Positions 20,957-30,508 of a stretch of DNA of 64,000 nucleotides are shown here, piece by piece. Under the pieces are notes generated by a model. The model was given only the letters and a program-made list of their open reading frames with translations. It made no database searches and was not told the origin of the DNA. Location of the stretch: assembly GCF_904846185.1 (NCBI RefSeq), contig NZ_CAJGZQ010000017.1, positions 21,986-85,985 on the forward strand. Direction: 5' to 3'. The translations under genes and the position numbers were made by a program. Numbering within the stretch: the first letter of the stretch is position 1; every line of letters starts with the position of its first letter. Source of the stretch: Psychrobacter immobilis. Its GTDB lineage: Bacteria; Pseudomonadota; Gammaproteobacteria; Pseudomonadales; Moraxellaceae.

Positions 20957-21913
20957 ATGATTAAAAACATAGCCACACTTTCCACCATCACCCGCTTATC
21001 ACCGGCAAAGATTAATCTGTTTTTGCATATCACAGGTAAGCGTGCTGATGGCTATCATAATTTGCAAACCGTGTTTCGCCTGCTTGATTGGGGAGATTAT
21101 TTACATTTTTCAGTCACGGATGATGTGGTGATTTCTACGGTAGATAATGCCTTAGATGCCAATGAGCTCTGTCACCAACTTGTAATATTGGCTGGTACAG
21201 AGACTATAACTGCCGATATAGAAGACAATTTAATCTTTAAAGCAGCGCGTGTATTGCTAGCGGCTGCCATACAGTCAAACACTCTACCTGAGCAGTTAGC
21301 ACAAGTGCATATCGCTTTAGATAAGCATTTGCCGATGGGTGCAGGCTTGGGTGGCGGCTCATCCAATGCCGCAACCACATTGATGACACTTAATGAAATT
21401 TGGCAGCTTAAATTGACGCAAGATGAGCTTATAAAAATTGCTGCCACTATTGGCGCAGATGTGCCGATTTTTATCTTTGGGCAAGATGCGATTGCGATGG
21501 GTATTGGAGAACAGTTAACCGCAATCAAGTTGCCTGACCAGCAATATTTAGTATTGACCCCCAATGCTCACGTTAATACTGCCCAGCTGTTCGCGCATCC
21601 TAAATTACAACGTGATATCGCTGTGCTATCGGTTGAGACAATTAAAAATGAACAAGCTGACTATGTACAAACTCTGACCACGCCCTATCAAAATGTCTTT
21701 ACCCCTATAGTGACGAGCCTCGCCCCTGCCGTCAGCGCAGCATTACGTTACTTACAAGGGTTAGAGGCGCAAGCACTCGGCACAGCACGAATGACGGGCT
21801 CTGGTAGCGCAGTGTTTTTGCCTTTGGATGCAAGCGTGGTTACTGACAAAGCACTTTTAGCAAAGTGGATTGAAGAGGCGCCTTGTGCTGCCTATTTAGT
21901 TCGTCATCTATGA
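20957..21913 (+). CDS. ispE: 4-diphosphocytidyl-2-C-methyl-D-erythritol kinase
   Basis: 318 aa from the ATG at 20957. A TTG 14 codons upstream would add residues not seen in the family; no strong ribosome-binding site is visible at either. It phosphorylates CDP-methylerythritol in the MEP isoprenoid route. GHMP-kinase motifs are SPAKINLFLHITGKRADGYH near the start, the ATP loop MGAGLGGGSSNAA, and the C-terminal MTGSGSAVFLP. It follows lolB by 66 bp and precedes the tRNA-Gln genes. Confidence 0.95.
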   Translation: MIKNIATLSTITRLSPAKINLFLHITGKRADGYHNLQTVFRLLDWGDYLHFSVTDDVVISTVDNALDANELCHQLVILAGTETITADIEDNLIFKAARVLLAAAIQSNTLPEQLAQVHIALDKHLPMGAGLGGGSSNAATTLMTLNEIWQLKLTQDELIKIAATIGADVPIFIFGQDAIAMGIGEQLTAIKLPDQQYLVLTPNAHVNTAQLFAHPKLQRDIAVLSVETIKNEQADYVQTLTTPYQNVFTPIVTSLAPAVSAALRYLQGLEAQALGTARMTGSGSAVFLPLDASVVTDKALLAKWIEEAPCAAYLVRHL

Positions 21914-22039
21914 ATTAGATTTGAGCTGTAGTGCGAAGATAAAATGATTATAAATACAGCGTAAAGCGCTTTGTTGACCCCATATTCGTTTTGTTTTTAA
22001 CCTATTTTTCAATAAACGCCATAAAAAGGCGCAAATGAC

Positions 22040-22067
22040 TTGCAAAATCTGAAAATTTAATTATAAT
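22040..22067 (+). promoter_or_regulatory. Promoter of first tRNA-Gln
   Basis: TTGCAA (22040-22045), 16 bases, and a perfect TATAAT (22062-22067). The -10 lies 13 bases before the mature tRNA 5' end. Confidence 0.65.
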
Positions 22068-22080
22068 AGGTCGCCTCAAT

Positions 22081-22156
22081 AGGGGTATAGCCAAGTTGGT
22101 AAGGCATCAGGTTTTGATCCTGACATCCGTTGGTTCGAGTCCAGCTACCCCTGCCA
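22081..22156 (+). tRNA. tRNA-Gln (TTG), copy 1
   Basis: 76 nt including encoded CCA (22154-22156). The acceptor arms AGGGGTA and TACCCCT pair. The anticodon loop TTTTGAT in a TCAGG/CCTGA stem gives TTG; the T arm holds GTTCGAG. Sequence is identical to the copy at 22401-22476. Confidence 0.97.
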
Positions 22157-22227
22157 TTTTTTAGTACGAAGCGTTTGATATGCAGTGATCATAGGTGGTT
22201 TATAAATAGCCGCTTATCTTATTGACA

Positions 22228-22257
22228 TTGACAACGTCATCCCAGTTTCGGTATAGT
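22228..22257 (+). promoter_or_regulatory. Promoter of second tRNA-Gln
   Basis: TTGACA (22228-22233), 18 bases and TATAGT (22252-22257). Another TTGACA begins six bases earlier. It lies between the two tRNA genes, about 140 bp before copy 2, so the copies can be transcribed separately. Confidence 0.6.
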
Positions 22258-22400
22258 TCGCAATGGACACCGCTAGGGAACAGTTATGTTTTAAATGGTT
22301 TATCCGTTTAAAATATAGCGAACAGGTCGTGACGCTATTCTAACAATGACTTTTATTAAAAGTTGCTTTTAGATATCGACGTACACAGCTTAGACATTAC

Positions 22401-22476
22401 AGGGGTATAGCCAAGTTGGTAAGGCATCAGGTTTTGATCCTGACATCCGTTGGTTCGAGTCCAGCTACCCCTGCCA
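22401..22476 (+). tRNA. tRNA-Gln (TTG), copy 2
   Basis: Identical 76-nt sequence to copy 1, with encoded CCA. It lies 110 bp ahead of prs, the usual neighbour of tRNA-Gln in this locus. Confidence 0.97.
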
Positions 22477-22586
22477 TTTTTTACTGTAATAGTAGTCATC
22501 AAAACTTTTCACCACTCTTTTCTGAATTTGAGCAGTTTGACACTGCTTAGCGGTCGCTGCTTGAGTCAATCAATAGGACTTCTGTC

Positions 22587-23534
22587 ATGCCTTATTTGGC
22601 GATTTTTACGGGTAATGCCCACCCTGAATTAGCAAAAACCGTAGCCGATCATCTCCATATACCTCTTGGTAAAGCTGACATCACGCGTTTTTCTGATGGC
22701 GAAATCGCCGTAGAAATCAAAGAACACGTGCGCGGTAAAGACGTGTTTATCATGCAGCCAACTTGTGCACCAACCAATGACAATTTGATGGAAATCATGA
22801 TGATGGCCGATGCGCTGCGTCGCTCTAGTGCGGGTCGCATCACAGCAGTCATGCCCTACTTCGGTTATGCCCGTCAAGACCGTCGCCCTCGTTCAGCTCG
22901 TGTGCCTATCTCTGCTAAAGTCGTCGCTGACATGCTAAACATCGTGAGTATCGATCGCGTGATGACGGTTGATTTGCACTCAGATCAGATTCAAGGCTTC
23001 TTTGACATTCCTGTAGACAATATCTACGGCACGCCTGTATTGCTTAACGACCTACAAAAACAAGATTACGACAACATCATGGTTGTTTCACCTGATGTGG
23101 GCGGCGTGGTGCGTGCGCGTGCTATGGCTAAACAGTTGGGCGATACTGACATGGCGATTATCGATAAACGCCGTGCCCGTGCCAATGAGTCGCAAGTCAT
23201 GCACATCATCGGCGATGTTCGTGACCGTGATTGCGTCATCGTTGATGACATGGTTGATACCGCAGGTACGCTATGTAAAGCAGCTGAAGCATTGAAAGCA
23301 AACGGTGCACGTCGCGTATTGGCTTATATTACGCACCCTGTCCTATCAGGCAACGCACTACAAAATATCAGCGAATCTGCGCTAGACGAAGTCGTTGTTA
23401 CCGATACGATTCCATTGTCTGAAGCGGCAAAAGCCTGTAGCAAAATCCGCCAAGTGAGTATCGCACCGATGCTTGCTGAAAGCTTACGCCGTATCAATAA
23501 CGAAGAATCTATCAGCGCCATGTTTGACGCTTAG
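22587..23534 (+). CDS. prs: Ribose-phosphate pyrophosphokinase
   Basis: 315 aa. It makes PRPP from ribose 5-phosphate and ATP, for purine, pyrimidine, His, Trp and NAD synthesis. Motifs visible: [10 protein letters not shown], the ATP segment [12 protein letters not shown], the flexible loop [17 protein letters not shown] with DKRRA, and the PRPP loop [16 protein letters not shown]. Length matches the class I bacterial enzyme. Start ATG at 22587; a perfect AGCAGT/ACTGCT hairpin sits about 50 bp upstream. PurC, which uses a PRPP-derived intermediate, is encoded later in the window. Confidence 0.97.
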   Translation: MPYLAIFTGNAHPELAKTVADHLHIPLGKADITRFSDGEIAVEIKEHVRGKDVFIMQPTCAPTNDNLMEIMMMADALRRSSAGRITAVMPYFGYARQDRRPRSARVPISAKVVADMLNIVSIDRVMTVDLHSDQIQGFFDIPVDNIYGTPVLLNDLQKQDYDNIMVVSPDVGGVVRARAMAKQLGDTDMAIIDKRRARANESQVMHIIGDVRDRDCVIVDDMVDTAGTLCKAAEALKANGARRVLAYITHPVLSGNALQNISESALDEVVVTDTIPLSEAAKACSKIRQVSIAPMLAESLRRINNEESISAMFDA

Positions 23535-23600
23535 ACTTTTAATGAGCACTCGCTCTACTTTCTGTTAGCAATGCTCGTTATAAAACACTGCTTAAGTTTA

Positions 23601-23638
23601 AAAAAAAGCGTCAAGTATCTTTACTTGACGCTTTTTTT
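23601..23638 (+). terminator. Intrinsic terminator of prs
   Basis: A 14-bp perfect stem (centred on GCGTCAAGTA / TACTTGACGC) with TCTT loop and T7. It separates prs from the rplY leader. Confidence 0.93.
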
Positions 23639-23673
23639 GCCTATTGGTGCTGCACAGTCATTTTGCGTAGGTC

Positions 23674-23702
23674 TTTATTATTACTACAAAATCACGTATA
23701 AT
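23674..23702 (+). promoter_or_regulatory. Candidate rplY-leader promoter
   Basis: A perfect TATAAT (23697-23702) with a weak -35 (TTTATT, 17-base spacing). The predicted start near 23709 puts a stable hairpin at the RNA 5' end. Confidence 0.45.
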
Positions 23703-23708
23703 GCGCGC

Positions 23709-23915
23709 CTGTGCCAACCATTTGTTCGATTTAATTAGGTTGGCATTCTCAAAAGTGCTGATCATGCCCAAAAGTAACGATTGTCATGATAATGACTATC
23801 CAAAAAATCGTTATGATGAGCAAATGGCTACATTTATCAATTGTGAATTTTATTAGTAATCATAAATGTTAGCTATCATCACGTATTAGTGGATTGGTCG
23901 CAAATCCACTTTTTT
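23709..23915 (+). ncRNA. Structured rplY leader or independent small RNA
   Basis: About 207 nt between a TATAAT box and an intrinsic terminator, both upstream of rplY. It contains two perfect stem-loops: 23712-23719 with 23738-23745 (TGCCAACC/GGTTGGCA), and 23775-23782 with 23806-23813 (TAACGATT/AATCGTTA), the latter enclosing GTCAT/ATGAC with a GATA loop. It could be an autoregulatory ribosomal-protein leader with attenuation or a small RNA that simply ends at 23915. Function is inferred. Confidence 0.5.
23889..23915 (+). terminator. Intrinsic terminator inside rplY leader
   Basis: A perfect 7-bp stem GTGGATT/AATCCAC (23889-23895 with 23903-23909), loop GGTCGCA, then T6. It stands 42 bp before the rplY start codon, so readthrough or antitermination is needed for rplY unless another promoter exists. 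Confidence 0.8.
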
Positions 23916-23956
23916 ATGACCAGACACTTCATCATTCTTTTTATAGGATTATATCC

Positions 23957-24631
23957 ATGAGCATTAATCATTTTGAACTAAACGCTGTTGATCGTTCTGC
24001 TGAGCAACAAGGTAAAGGTGCGAGCCGCCGCCTACGTAAGCAGAACCTAGTTCCTGCTATCATCTATGGTGGTAACGAAGAGCCAACGTCTATCTCTATC
24101 AAGATCAACGAGCTAGTAAAGTCACTTGAATTCGAAGCGTTCTTCTCACACATTTTGACAATCAATGTTGATGGCGTAGAGCATCAAGCGGTTATCAAAG
24201 ACTTGCAACGCCATCCAGCTAAAGGCTTCCCAATGCATGCTGATTTCCAGCGCGTTGTGAAAGGTCAGAAAATCAACATGAACGTTCCTGTGCATTTTGC
24301 TGGTCGTGAAGAAGCGCCTGGTACTAAAGCTGGTGGTGTTCTATCAACGCTAGTATCTGATATCGAAATCGTTTGCCTACCATCACAATTACCTGAATAC
24401 CTAGAAATTGACGTATCAGGCATGGAAATCGGTGATCTATTCCGTCTATCAGACATCAAACTGCCTGAAGGCGTTATCATCTTTGATCTTGACATGGAAG
24501 ATGCTCACGACCGTACTATCGTTAACATGCAGCCACCAACGGTTGAAGAAGTTGACGCAGACGCTGAAGAAGTTGATGCTGCTGACGTACCTGCTACTGA
24601 GCAAGGTACTGAAGACAAAGACGGCGAATAA
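23957..24631 (+). CDS. rplY: 50S ribosomal protein L25 (CTC/TL5 form)
   Basis: 224 aa from the ATG at 23957 (aggatt upstream; a start 21 codons earlier would run through the terminator). Residues 1 to about 95 are the 5S-rRNA-binding L25 domain (GASRRLRKQNLVPAIIYGG). Residues about 96-190 are the TL5 beta domain, giving the long CTC form rather than the short E. coli L25. The acidic tail is Glu/Asp/Ala-rich. The upstream region holds a structured leader with a terminator. It precedes pth, the usual pair. Confidence 0.95.
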   Translation: MSINHFELNAVDRSAEQQGKGASRRLRKQNLVPAIIYGGNEEPTSISIKINELVKSLEFEAFFSHILTINVDGVEHQAVIKDLQRHPAKGFPMHADFQRVVKGQKINMNVPVHFAGREEAPGTKAGGVLSTLVSDIEIVCLPSQLPEYLEIDVSGMEIGDLFRLSDIKLPEGVIIFDLDMEDAHDRTIVNMQPPTVEEVDADAEEVDAADVPATEQGTEDKDGE

Positions 24632-24694
24632 TAAACCACGGTTACATAGAGCACGCAATCTAGCGTCTGCTATGTAATACAAGGTTTGTTTAGT

Positions 24695-24734
24695 CAAAAA
24701 ACAGCAGGTGATAAATATCTCCTGCTGTTTTTGT
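24695..24734 (+). terminator. Intrinsic terminator of rplY
   Basis: Stem AAAACAGCAGG / CCTGCTGTTTT with a loop that can pair further, followed by T5. It lies between rplY and pth. Confidence 0.88.
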
Positions 24735-24827
24735 AAGTAAGGTTTGAAAAATAACAGATATGCTATGAATAAATAGCATAATCGCAAATCTTATGCCTCA
24801 TTTATTCAATTTAAGCAGGGTGTTTTT

Positions 24828-25409
24828 ATGGCCATAAAGCTTATTGTCGGTCTTGGTAATCCTGGTCAGCAGTATATGTTTACACGTCATAATGCAGGGT
24901 TTTGGTTTGTCCATCACTTGGCTCAGCAGTTCAACATTACCCTCTCTCATGATAAAAAGTTTCATGGAATCACAGGACGTGGGCAGATTCATGGGCATGA
25001 TGTACGCCTATTGATGCCGCTCACCTTTATGAATAAGTCTGGTCAGTCAGTGGTGCCGATGGTGAAATTTTATGGCATTGAAAATGATGAGTTACTGATT
25101 GCTCATGATGAGCTCGATATTCCAGCTGGCAGTATCAAACTTAAGACGAATGGTGGTCATGGCGGTCATAATGGTCTGCGCGATATCACCCCTCATATCG
25201 GCAACGACTTCCATCGTTTGCGTATTGGTATTGGTCATCCTGGTCATAAGTCTAAAGTTAGTGGTCATGTGCTCTCAAAAGCTGCGCCCGATGAACAGAT
25301 TGCCATTGATAGTGCTCTGACAGCAGCATTTGAAGCGCTTCCATTATTACTAAATGGCGATATTGAAAAAGCACGTTCACAAATTAATGGCTTCAAACTA
25401 CCAGAATAA
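24828..25409 (+). CDS. pth: Peptidyl-tRNA hydrolase
   Basis: 193 aa, standard for bacterial Pth. It releases peptides from peptidyl-tRNA after drop-off. The family motifs are GLGNPGQQYMFTRHNAGF (N11, catalytic H21), the MPLTFMNKSG segment and AHDELDIPAGSIKLK (catalytic Asp). GGHGGHNGLRDI is intact. ATG at 24828 after a gcagggtg stretch. Order rplY-pth is conserved. The terminator ahead implies its own promoter. Confidence 0.96.
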   Translation: MAIKLIVGLGNPGQQYMFTRHNAGFWFVHHLAQQFNITLSHDKKFHGITGRGQIHGHDVRLLMPLTFMNKSGQSVVPMVKFYGIENDELLIAHDELDIPAGSIKLKTNGGHGGHNGLRDITPHIGNDFHRLRIGIGHPGHKSKVSGHVLSKAAPDEQIAIDSALTAAFEALPLLLNGDIEKARSQINGFKLPE

Positions 25410-25509
25410 AATCATGCTTTAACTATAATAGCCTTTTATTTTAGCAAGTTATCCCCCATTAACCTTTTGATTTGAATCATTAATCTCAGTTACGCTAAGG
25501 AAGCAACCT

Positions 25510-25890
25510 ATGCTACTTAATATGCTTAAATGCAAATTACACCGTGCTCGCGTCACCCATGCCGAACTTCATTACGAAGGCTCATGCGGTATCGATGGTG
25601 ATTTATTGGATCTTGCTGGTCTGCGCGAAAATGAGTCTATCGATATCTACAATGTGACCAATGGCAAGCGCTTTCGCACCTACGCTATCCGCGCTGAAGC
25701 GGGTTCTGGTATCATCTCGCTAAATGGTGCGGCGGCTCACATGGCAGATTTAGGCGATATCGTTATCATCTGTGCCTATGCTCATTTTGATGAAGTAGAA
25801 GCGGCAACCTACCAGCCAAAACTGGTGTATTGCAACGAAGACAACACCGTAAAAGACACAGCAAACATCATTCCGGTACAGGTGGCTTAA
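25510..25890 (+). CDS. panD: Aspartate 1-decarboxylase proenzyme
   Basis: 126 aa. It makes beta-alanine for pantothenate and CoA. The self-cleavage site EGS is present (G24-S25, giving the pyruvoyl group), with K9 and the later [10 protein letters not shown] and NGAAAH segments intact. ATG at 25510 has aagga upstream. The last codons run directly into a tandem CACCGGAA repeat that begins 2 bp after the stop. No other pan gene is in view. Confidence 0.96.
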   Translation: MLLNMLKCKLHRARVTHAELHYEGSCGIDGDLLDLAGLRENESIDIYNVTNGKRFRTYAIRAEAGSGIISLNGAAAHMADLGDIVIICAYAHFDEVEAATYQPKLVYCNEDNTVKDTANIIPVQVA

Positions 25891-25892
25891 AG

Positions 25893-25935
25893 CACCGGAA
25901 CACCGGAACACCGGAACACCGGAACACCGGAACAC
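25893..25935. repeat. 8-bp tandem repeat (CACCGGAA), 5 copies
   Basis: Five exact head-to-tail copies of CACCGGAA (25893-25932) and a partial sixth. The inverse motif TTCCGGT in the last panD codons (about 25871-25877) can pair with the first copies. Such short arrays are prone to slippage. Confidence 0.95.
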
Positions 25936-26026
25936 TGAAGATTTTTGGATAAAGCAAGGATAAATAATCGACTAAGCTGTTGAAGTTATTCTTATTATCC
26001 AACCAAAACCGCTATGCTAATATGAG

Positions 26027-26058
26027 AGCTGAATCTCCATTCTGATTCAGCTTTTTTT
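26027..26058 (+). terminator. Intrinsic terminator after panD
   Basis: A perfect 9-bp stem AGCTGAATC/GATTCAGCT (26027-26035 with 26044-26052) followed by T7. Confidence 0.9.
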
Positions 26059-26215
26059 ATGCCATTTTTATATGGCAAATTCACATTTTATACCACTCTT
26101 AAAAGATGAAGTCGTCAGAAAAATAAATGTCAGCGCTATGTTTTTAAGCTAAATGAATTTGGCACGGCTAAGCGTATTTTTAGGTTTGGTATTAACACTA
26201 AAAGGAAACAAACTG

Positions 26216-27196
26216 ATGTGGTTGGCAGTTATTGCAGTATTGATCGGACTAGCTATTCTTGTTTGGAGTGCAGACCTTTTTGTTGATGGCGCCACTGCCT
26301 TAGCAAAAAAATTCAACGTCCCCAGTTTCTTAATAGGTGTGTTGATTTTGGGTGTGGGTACATCCGCCCCTGAGATGGTCGTGTCGGTATTGGCGGCACT
26401 AGAAGGCAGCCCTGATTTGGCATTAGGCAACGCTTATGGCTCAAACATCATCAATATTGCGCTGGTATTGGGTGCAACCGTATTGATTAGCCCTATTATC
26501 ATTCGTAATGGTATCATCAAGCGTGATTTACCTCTATTAGTATTGATTACTATGGTCGCCGCATGGCAGCTGCGTGATGGGCAATTAGACCAAGCAGATG
26601 CGATTGTATTGATAGCACTGCTGGTCGTGACTTTAGGCATTCAGATTGTACTAAGCTTACGTGAAGGTAACCATGAGCACGAAGGAGAACCCATAGCAGA
26701 AAGCGTTGATGCTGAACATATCGAGCAAACCCTAACACGGGGACTCATCAGCTTAGTTATCGGCATGCTTTTACTGGTCATTAGCTCGCGGGCTATAGTT
26801 TGGGGTGCAGTAGAATTGGCAACGCTGTGGGGCGTGAGCGAACTGGTGATTGGATTGACGATTGTTGCTGTGGGGACCTCGTTACCTGAGCTGGTATCGA
26901 GCTTATCAGCCGCCCGTAAAGGCGAACACGACATGGCATTGGGTAATATTATTGGCTCTAATATATTTAACACCTTGGGCGTCGTTGGTCTCGCAGCGCT
27001 TATAGCGCCAATCACAGTCAGTCCAATTATCTTATCGCGCGATATAGTGGCGATGGGATTGGTCACCTTGTTACTCTTGGTATTGTGCGGGTTTGCCTTT
27101 ATGAGTAAGCGTCCATTCGGTCGCACTTCTGGGTCGACTTTGGTCTTATTCTTTGTCGGCTATACTTTATGGCTGATACAAACCGTCAACCTGTAA
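26216..27196 (+). CDS. CaCA-family Na+/Ca2+ exchanger (YrbG-like)
   Basis: 326 aa from ATG 26216, which has aaagga at 8-10 bases; upstream starts add unrelated residues. Ten hydrophobic helices arranged as two inverted halves. Each half carries the family alpha-repeat: ILGVGTSAPEMVVSVLAA...GNAYGSNIINIALVLG in the first and IVAVGTSLPELVSSLSAA...GNIIGSNIFNTLGVVG in the second. These supply the ion-binding Glu and Asn residues. Inner-membrane protein exchanging sodium or protons for calcium. Monocistronic. Confidence 0.93.
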   Translation: MWLAVIAVLIGLAILVWSADLFVDGATALAKKFNVPSFLIGVLILGVGTSAPEMVVSVLAALEGSPDLALGNAYGSNIINIALVLGATVLISPIIIRNGIIKRDLPLLVLITMVAAWQLRDGQLDQADAIVLIALLVVTLGIQIVLSLREGNHEHEGEPIAESVDAEHIEQTLTRGLISLVIGMLLLVISSRAIVWGAVELATLWGVSELVIGLTIVAVGTSLPELVSSLSAARKGEHDMALGNIIGSNIFNTLGVVGLAALIAPITVSPIILSRDIVAMGLVTLLLLVLCGFAFMSKRPFGRTSGSTLVLFFVGYTLWLIQTVNL

Positions 27197-27258
27197 CGCT
27201 TAGAGTGTATTAACAGACCTAAAAATGCATGAACAGACTATGGCGAAGATAATGTGGT

Positions 27259-27912
27259 TTATTTTCCTTGCTTGCGATTTCTAATCACCCGCCATAGTCC
27301 TTCATTCTCTGTTTTTGGCATTTTTAAGGTAATGGTATTCGATAGCATATCTTGCACTGCGAGACCACGTGGGTTAAAGAGGCAAAAAGCATAGTTAAAG
27401 ACAAAGCCCAGAAAGGCACTGGTCAACAGAACAGCACGCGAGCCATCGATGACACTACCAATGATACCAAATATAAGTGGCATGATACTGGCCGCTAAAA
27501 TCCGCTTAAATGACTGTCCCCATGTTAGCAAATGACCATTACTATTGACCGTCTTTAACCGCCAAGTCTGCATACCTAGTGTCTGTCCACCGCGACGCCA
27601 AAATATCCCATAGAATCCCACTAACGTCAGAATAAAAGACGGCGTCATAATCACGTTTTGATACCACGTTGGCAGCGACTGCGCTTGAGAAGAGTCTGTA
27701 CCGGTATTCATGGTCAGCAATGTACCAATCACGGTTAGCAGGGTACCGACTAAAAACAACAACGCTAAAATCAACATGCCATCATAAAGAATCGCTGCCA
27801 TACGGGTACCAGCTTTGGCAATCGTCAGCTCTTCAACGTCAGAGGCATGGTGTGCTGATGCTTTAGTTTTAGCAGAAGATTTGGTAGGTCGTTTAGGTAA
27901 ACTCTTTGACAT
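27259..27912 (-). CDS. RDD-family membrane protein
   Basis: 217 aa. A polar Lys/Ser-rich N-terminus (about 35 residues) is followed by an RDD domain: AGTRMAAILYDGMLILALLFLV, two more membrane segments, and GQTLGMQTWRLKTV. RDD proteins are small inner-membrane proteins of mostly unknown role, sometimes linked to ion exchange. Start ATG has gagc upstream. It converges with the exchanger gene; no operon partner. Confidence 0.85.
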   Translation of the reverse strand: MSKSLPKRPTKSSAKTKASAHHASDVEELTIAKAGTRMAAILYDGMLILALLFLVGTLLTVIGTLLTMNTGTDSSQAQSLPTWYQNVIMTPSFILTLVGFYGIFWRRGGQTLGMQTWRLKTVNSNGHLLTWGQSFKRILAASIMPLIFGIIGSVIDGSRAVLLTSAFLGFVFNYAFCLFNPRGLAVQDMLSNTITLKMPKTENEGLWRVIRNRKQGK

Positions 27913-28073
27913 GGTACAAGCTCATAGCAAGCAGTGAATAGTGACTCTATTGTACCGTAATTCACTGTCTTATCGTACATTATCCTAAGATGCCGTAAGT
28001 CATATAACAATGTGGTATAACCATGTCGTATGACTCATCAGCTCATAAGACTATCACACAGAAATTGCAGACA

Positions 28074-28109
28074 TAAAAAAATCGCCAAATTGTCATAAGA
28101 CAGGCGATT
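28074..28109 (-). terminator. Intrinsic terminator of the tRNA-Ser/Arg unit
   Basis: Stem AATCGCC/GGCGATT with an inner GTC/GAC pair and T7 on the minus strand, about 45 bp past the tRNA-Arg 3' end. Confidence 0.7.
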
Positions 28110-28153
28110 ATTTTAAGGTTTCTTTAACTGGGTTAAAGAAGTGATGATGCAAA

Positions 28154-28230
28154 TGGTGCGCTTGGAGAGATTCGAACTCCCGACCCCTTAGTTCGTAGCC
28201 AAGTGCTCTATCCAACTGAGCTACAAGCGC
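28154..28230 (-). tRNA. tRNA-Arg (ACG)
   Basis: 77 nt with encoded CCA. Acceptor GCGCTTG/CAAGCGC, anticodon loop CTACGAA in a CTTGG/CTAAG stem, T loop TTCGAAT. Anticodon ACG reads CGN Arg codons after A34-to-inosine editing. Confidence 0.96.
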
Positions 28231-28417
28231 GTACTTTGCACATCATTTACTGCGTTGTTAAGAAACAATTGCAGCAAATTAGGTTGGTTATTATATAGAT
28301 AATTTCGCTTGTGTCAACATCTTTTTTTATTAAAATCAAATTATTTTTTGCTTTAATAAAATAGAAGATTATTAACGCTTTTATATCGCGTCACTACTCT
28401 ACTAAAAACCGAATAAA

Positions 28418-28507
28418 TGGAGGTGAAGGAGGGATTCGAACCCTCGATACGCGCAAACGTATGGTTCCTTAGCAGGGAACTGGTTTCAGCCACTCACCCA
28501 CTTCACC
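28418..28507 (-). tRNA. tRNA-Ser (GCT)
   Basis: 90 nt with encoded CCA. Acceptor GGTGAAG/CTTCACC, anticodon stem GTTCC/GGAAC with loop CTGCTAA (GCT), and the long variable arm of class II tRNAs. Upstream of tRNA-Arg on the same strand, probably co-transcribed. Confidence 0.96.
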
Positions 28508-28580
28508 AAACGACGTAAGACTTTTTAAGTTCTAAAAAATAGTATTATTGCTGATAATACGTCTTATCCCGTGGGCGAGT

Positions 28581-28608
28581 ATTATAGCAAAGCCAAAACG
28601 AATTGCAA
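28581..28608 (-). promoter_or_regulatory. Promoter of the tRNA-Ser/Arg unit
   Basis: On the minus strand TTGCAA (28608-28603), 16 bases, perfect TATAAT (28586-28581). About 73 bp ahead of tRNA-Ser. The rest of the 28508-28863 gap shows no other feature besides the thiD start region. Confidence 0.65.
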
Positions 28609-28824
28609 GCACTGTCTACAAATTTAATGCAGTTTTTATCATATTTATTTGTTTATATGGTTTCATAGCCTCTTAAGCAGCTCAAATATCAATAAAAACT
28701 AGTAAAAACGATATTTAAGTTGGTCGGCACGCTCTGGGTTGTTGTTAATTGATTGATTAATGGATGGATTGTCTATGTACCATCTCTCACCTACTATGGC
28801 TTTTTTAGCAGTGGGTGTCTATAG

Positions 28825-29670
<846 letters not shown>

Positions 29671-29679
29671 ATAATCAAT

Positions 29680-29720
29680 AAAAAAAAGGGCGCTCTATAT
29701 CTCGTAGAGCGCCCTTTTTT
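29680..29720. terminator. Bidirectional intrinsic terminator
   Basis: A perfect 10-bp stem GGGCGCTCTA/TAGAGCGCCC (29688-29697 with 29705-29714), with A8 on the left and T6 on the right. Serves thiD (+) and yggT (-). Confidence 0.95.
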
Positions 29721-29773
29721 AGATAGCTATTGGTAATTTTAGATAGCAGCTTTCAAGTGACCATTAATTCAGC

Positions 29774-30343
29774 TCAACCCAACATTGGCATGAAGCTCGC
29801 GGCAAAGCCACCAATAAACATCTCAAGCAAAATAAAAGCAATGAATGCGACCATTGGTGATAAATCAATCATGCCCAAGTTTGGCGTGATTCGACGAAAT
29901 GGTGCCAAGATTGGCTCCGCTAAATTGACAATGATACCAATAATCGGATGCTGAGATTGGGTAAATACCACAATCCAGCTGACAATGATGGAACCAATGA
30001 CGAGATAGCGACACATACGTAAAAAGTCTAATACCAAGCTGATAGTACCAGTAAAAAATAACGGTACAGGAGCGATACCTTTATGTGTCAGTGCTGCTCT
30101 TCCAGAGATATCGATTAAACGAATCAAAAACATCAGGACGATAGCCGCAATACTGATACGCCCTTGCCCAACGGTTGGAAAAATACGCCCAAACACATCG
30201 ACAATATGCGTTGCTTTGTAGGCAGGCGCAATCATGGGGTTGCTGGCATCCATCCCTGCAAATTGCAGCATAAAGCGAATAAACACCAACATCATGGCGA
30301 AGGTGGTGACCAAATCAAAGATTTGAAATAACATGTTGTTCAT
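29774..30343 (-). CDS. YggT-family membrane protein
   Basis: 189 aa with two YGGT domains, each a pair of membrane helices. The second contains SWIVVFTQSQHPIIG and LAEPILAPFRRITPNLGMIDLSPMVAF, the conserved PxLxPFRRxxPxxGxxDxSP signature. The general function is unknown; linked to osmotic tolerance and cell division in some bacteria. It lies downstream of proC, the usual order, separated by a 13-bp tandem repeat. Confidence 0.92.
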   Translation of the reverse strand: MNNMLFQIFDLVTTFAMMLVFIRFMLQFAGMDASNPMIAPAYKATHIVDVFGRIFPTVGQGRISIAAIVLMFLIRLIDISGRAALTHKGIAPVPLFFTGTISLVLDFLRMCRYLVIGSIIVSWIVVFTQSQHPIIGIIVNLAEPILAPFRRITPNLGMIDLSPMVAFIAFILLEMFIGGFAASFMPMLG

Positions 30344-30405
30344 GAAGTGCTACTCAATGTGACATTATTAACAAGTTTTGGGATGACGACTGTCATTACT
30401 AGGTA

Positions 30406-30453
30406 CTTGGTATTGGTGCTTGGTATTGGTGCTTGGTATTGATGCTTAGTATT
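30406..30453. repeat. 13-bp tandem repeat, about 3.7 copies
   Basis: Unit CTTGGTATTGGTG: two exact copies (30406-30431), one with a single change (30432-30444), and a partial copy. It lies between proC and yggT, within their likely joint transcript. Confidence 0.93.
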
Positions 30454-30508
30454 ACAGCTCAGGCGCGTCATTCGCTTTTAGCAAATAATGCGCCTGATAT
30501 AGGGATGA

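Noticed and set aside
25893..25935. Possible CRISPR-like array
   Set aside because: The unit is only 8 bp and direct, with no spacers; it is a simple tandem repeat.
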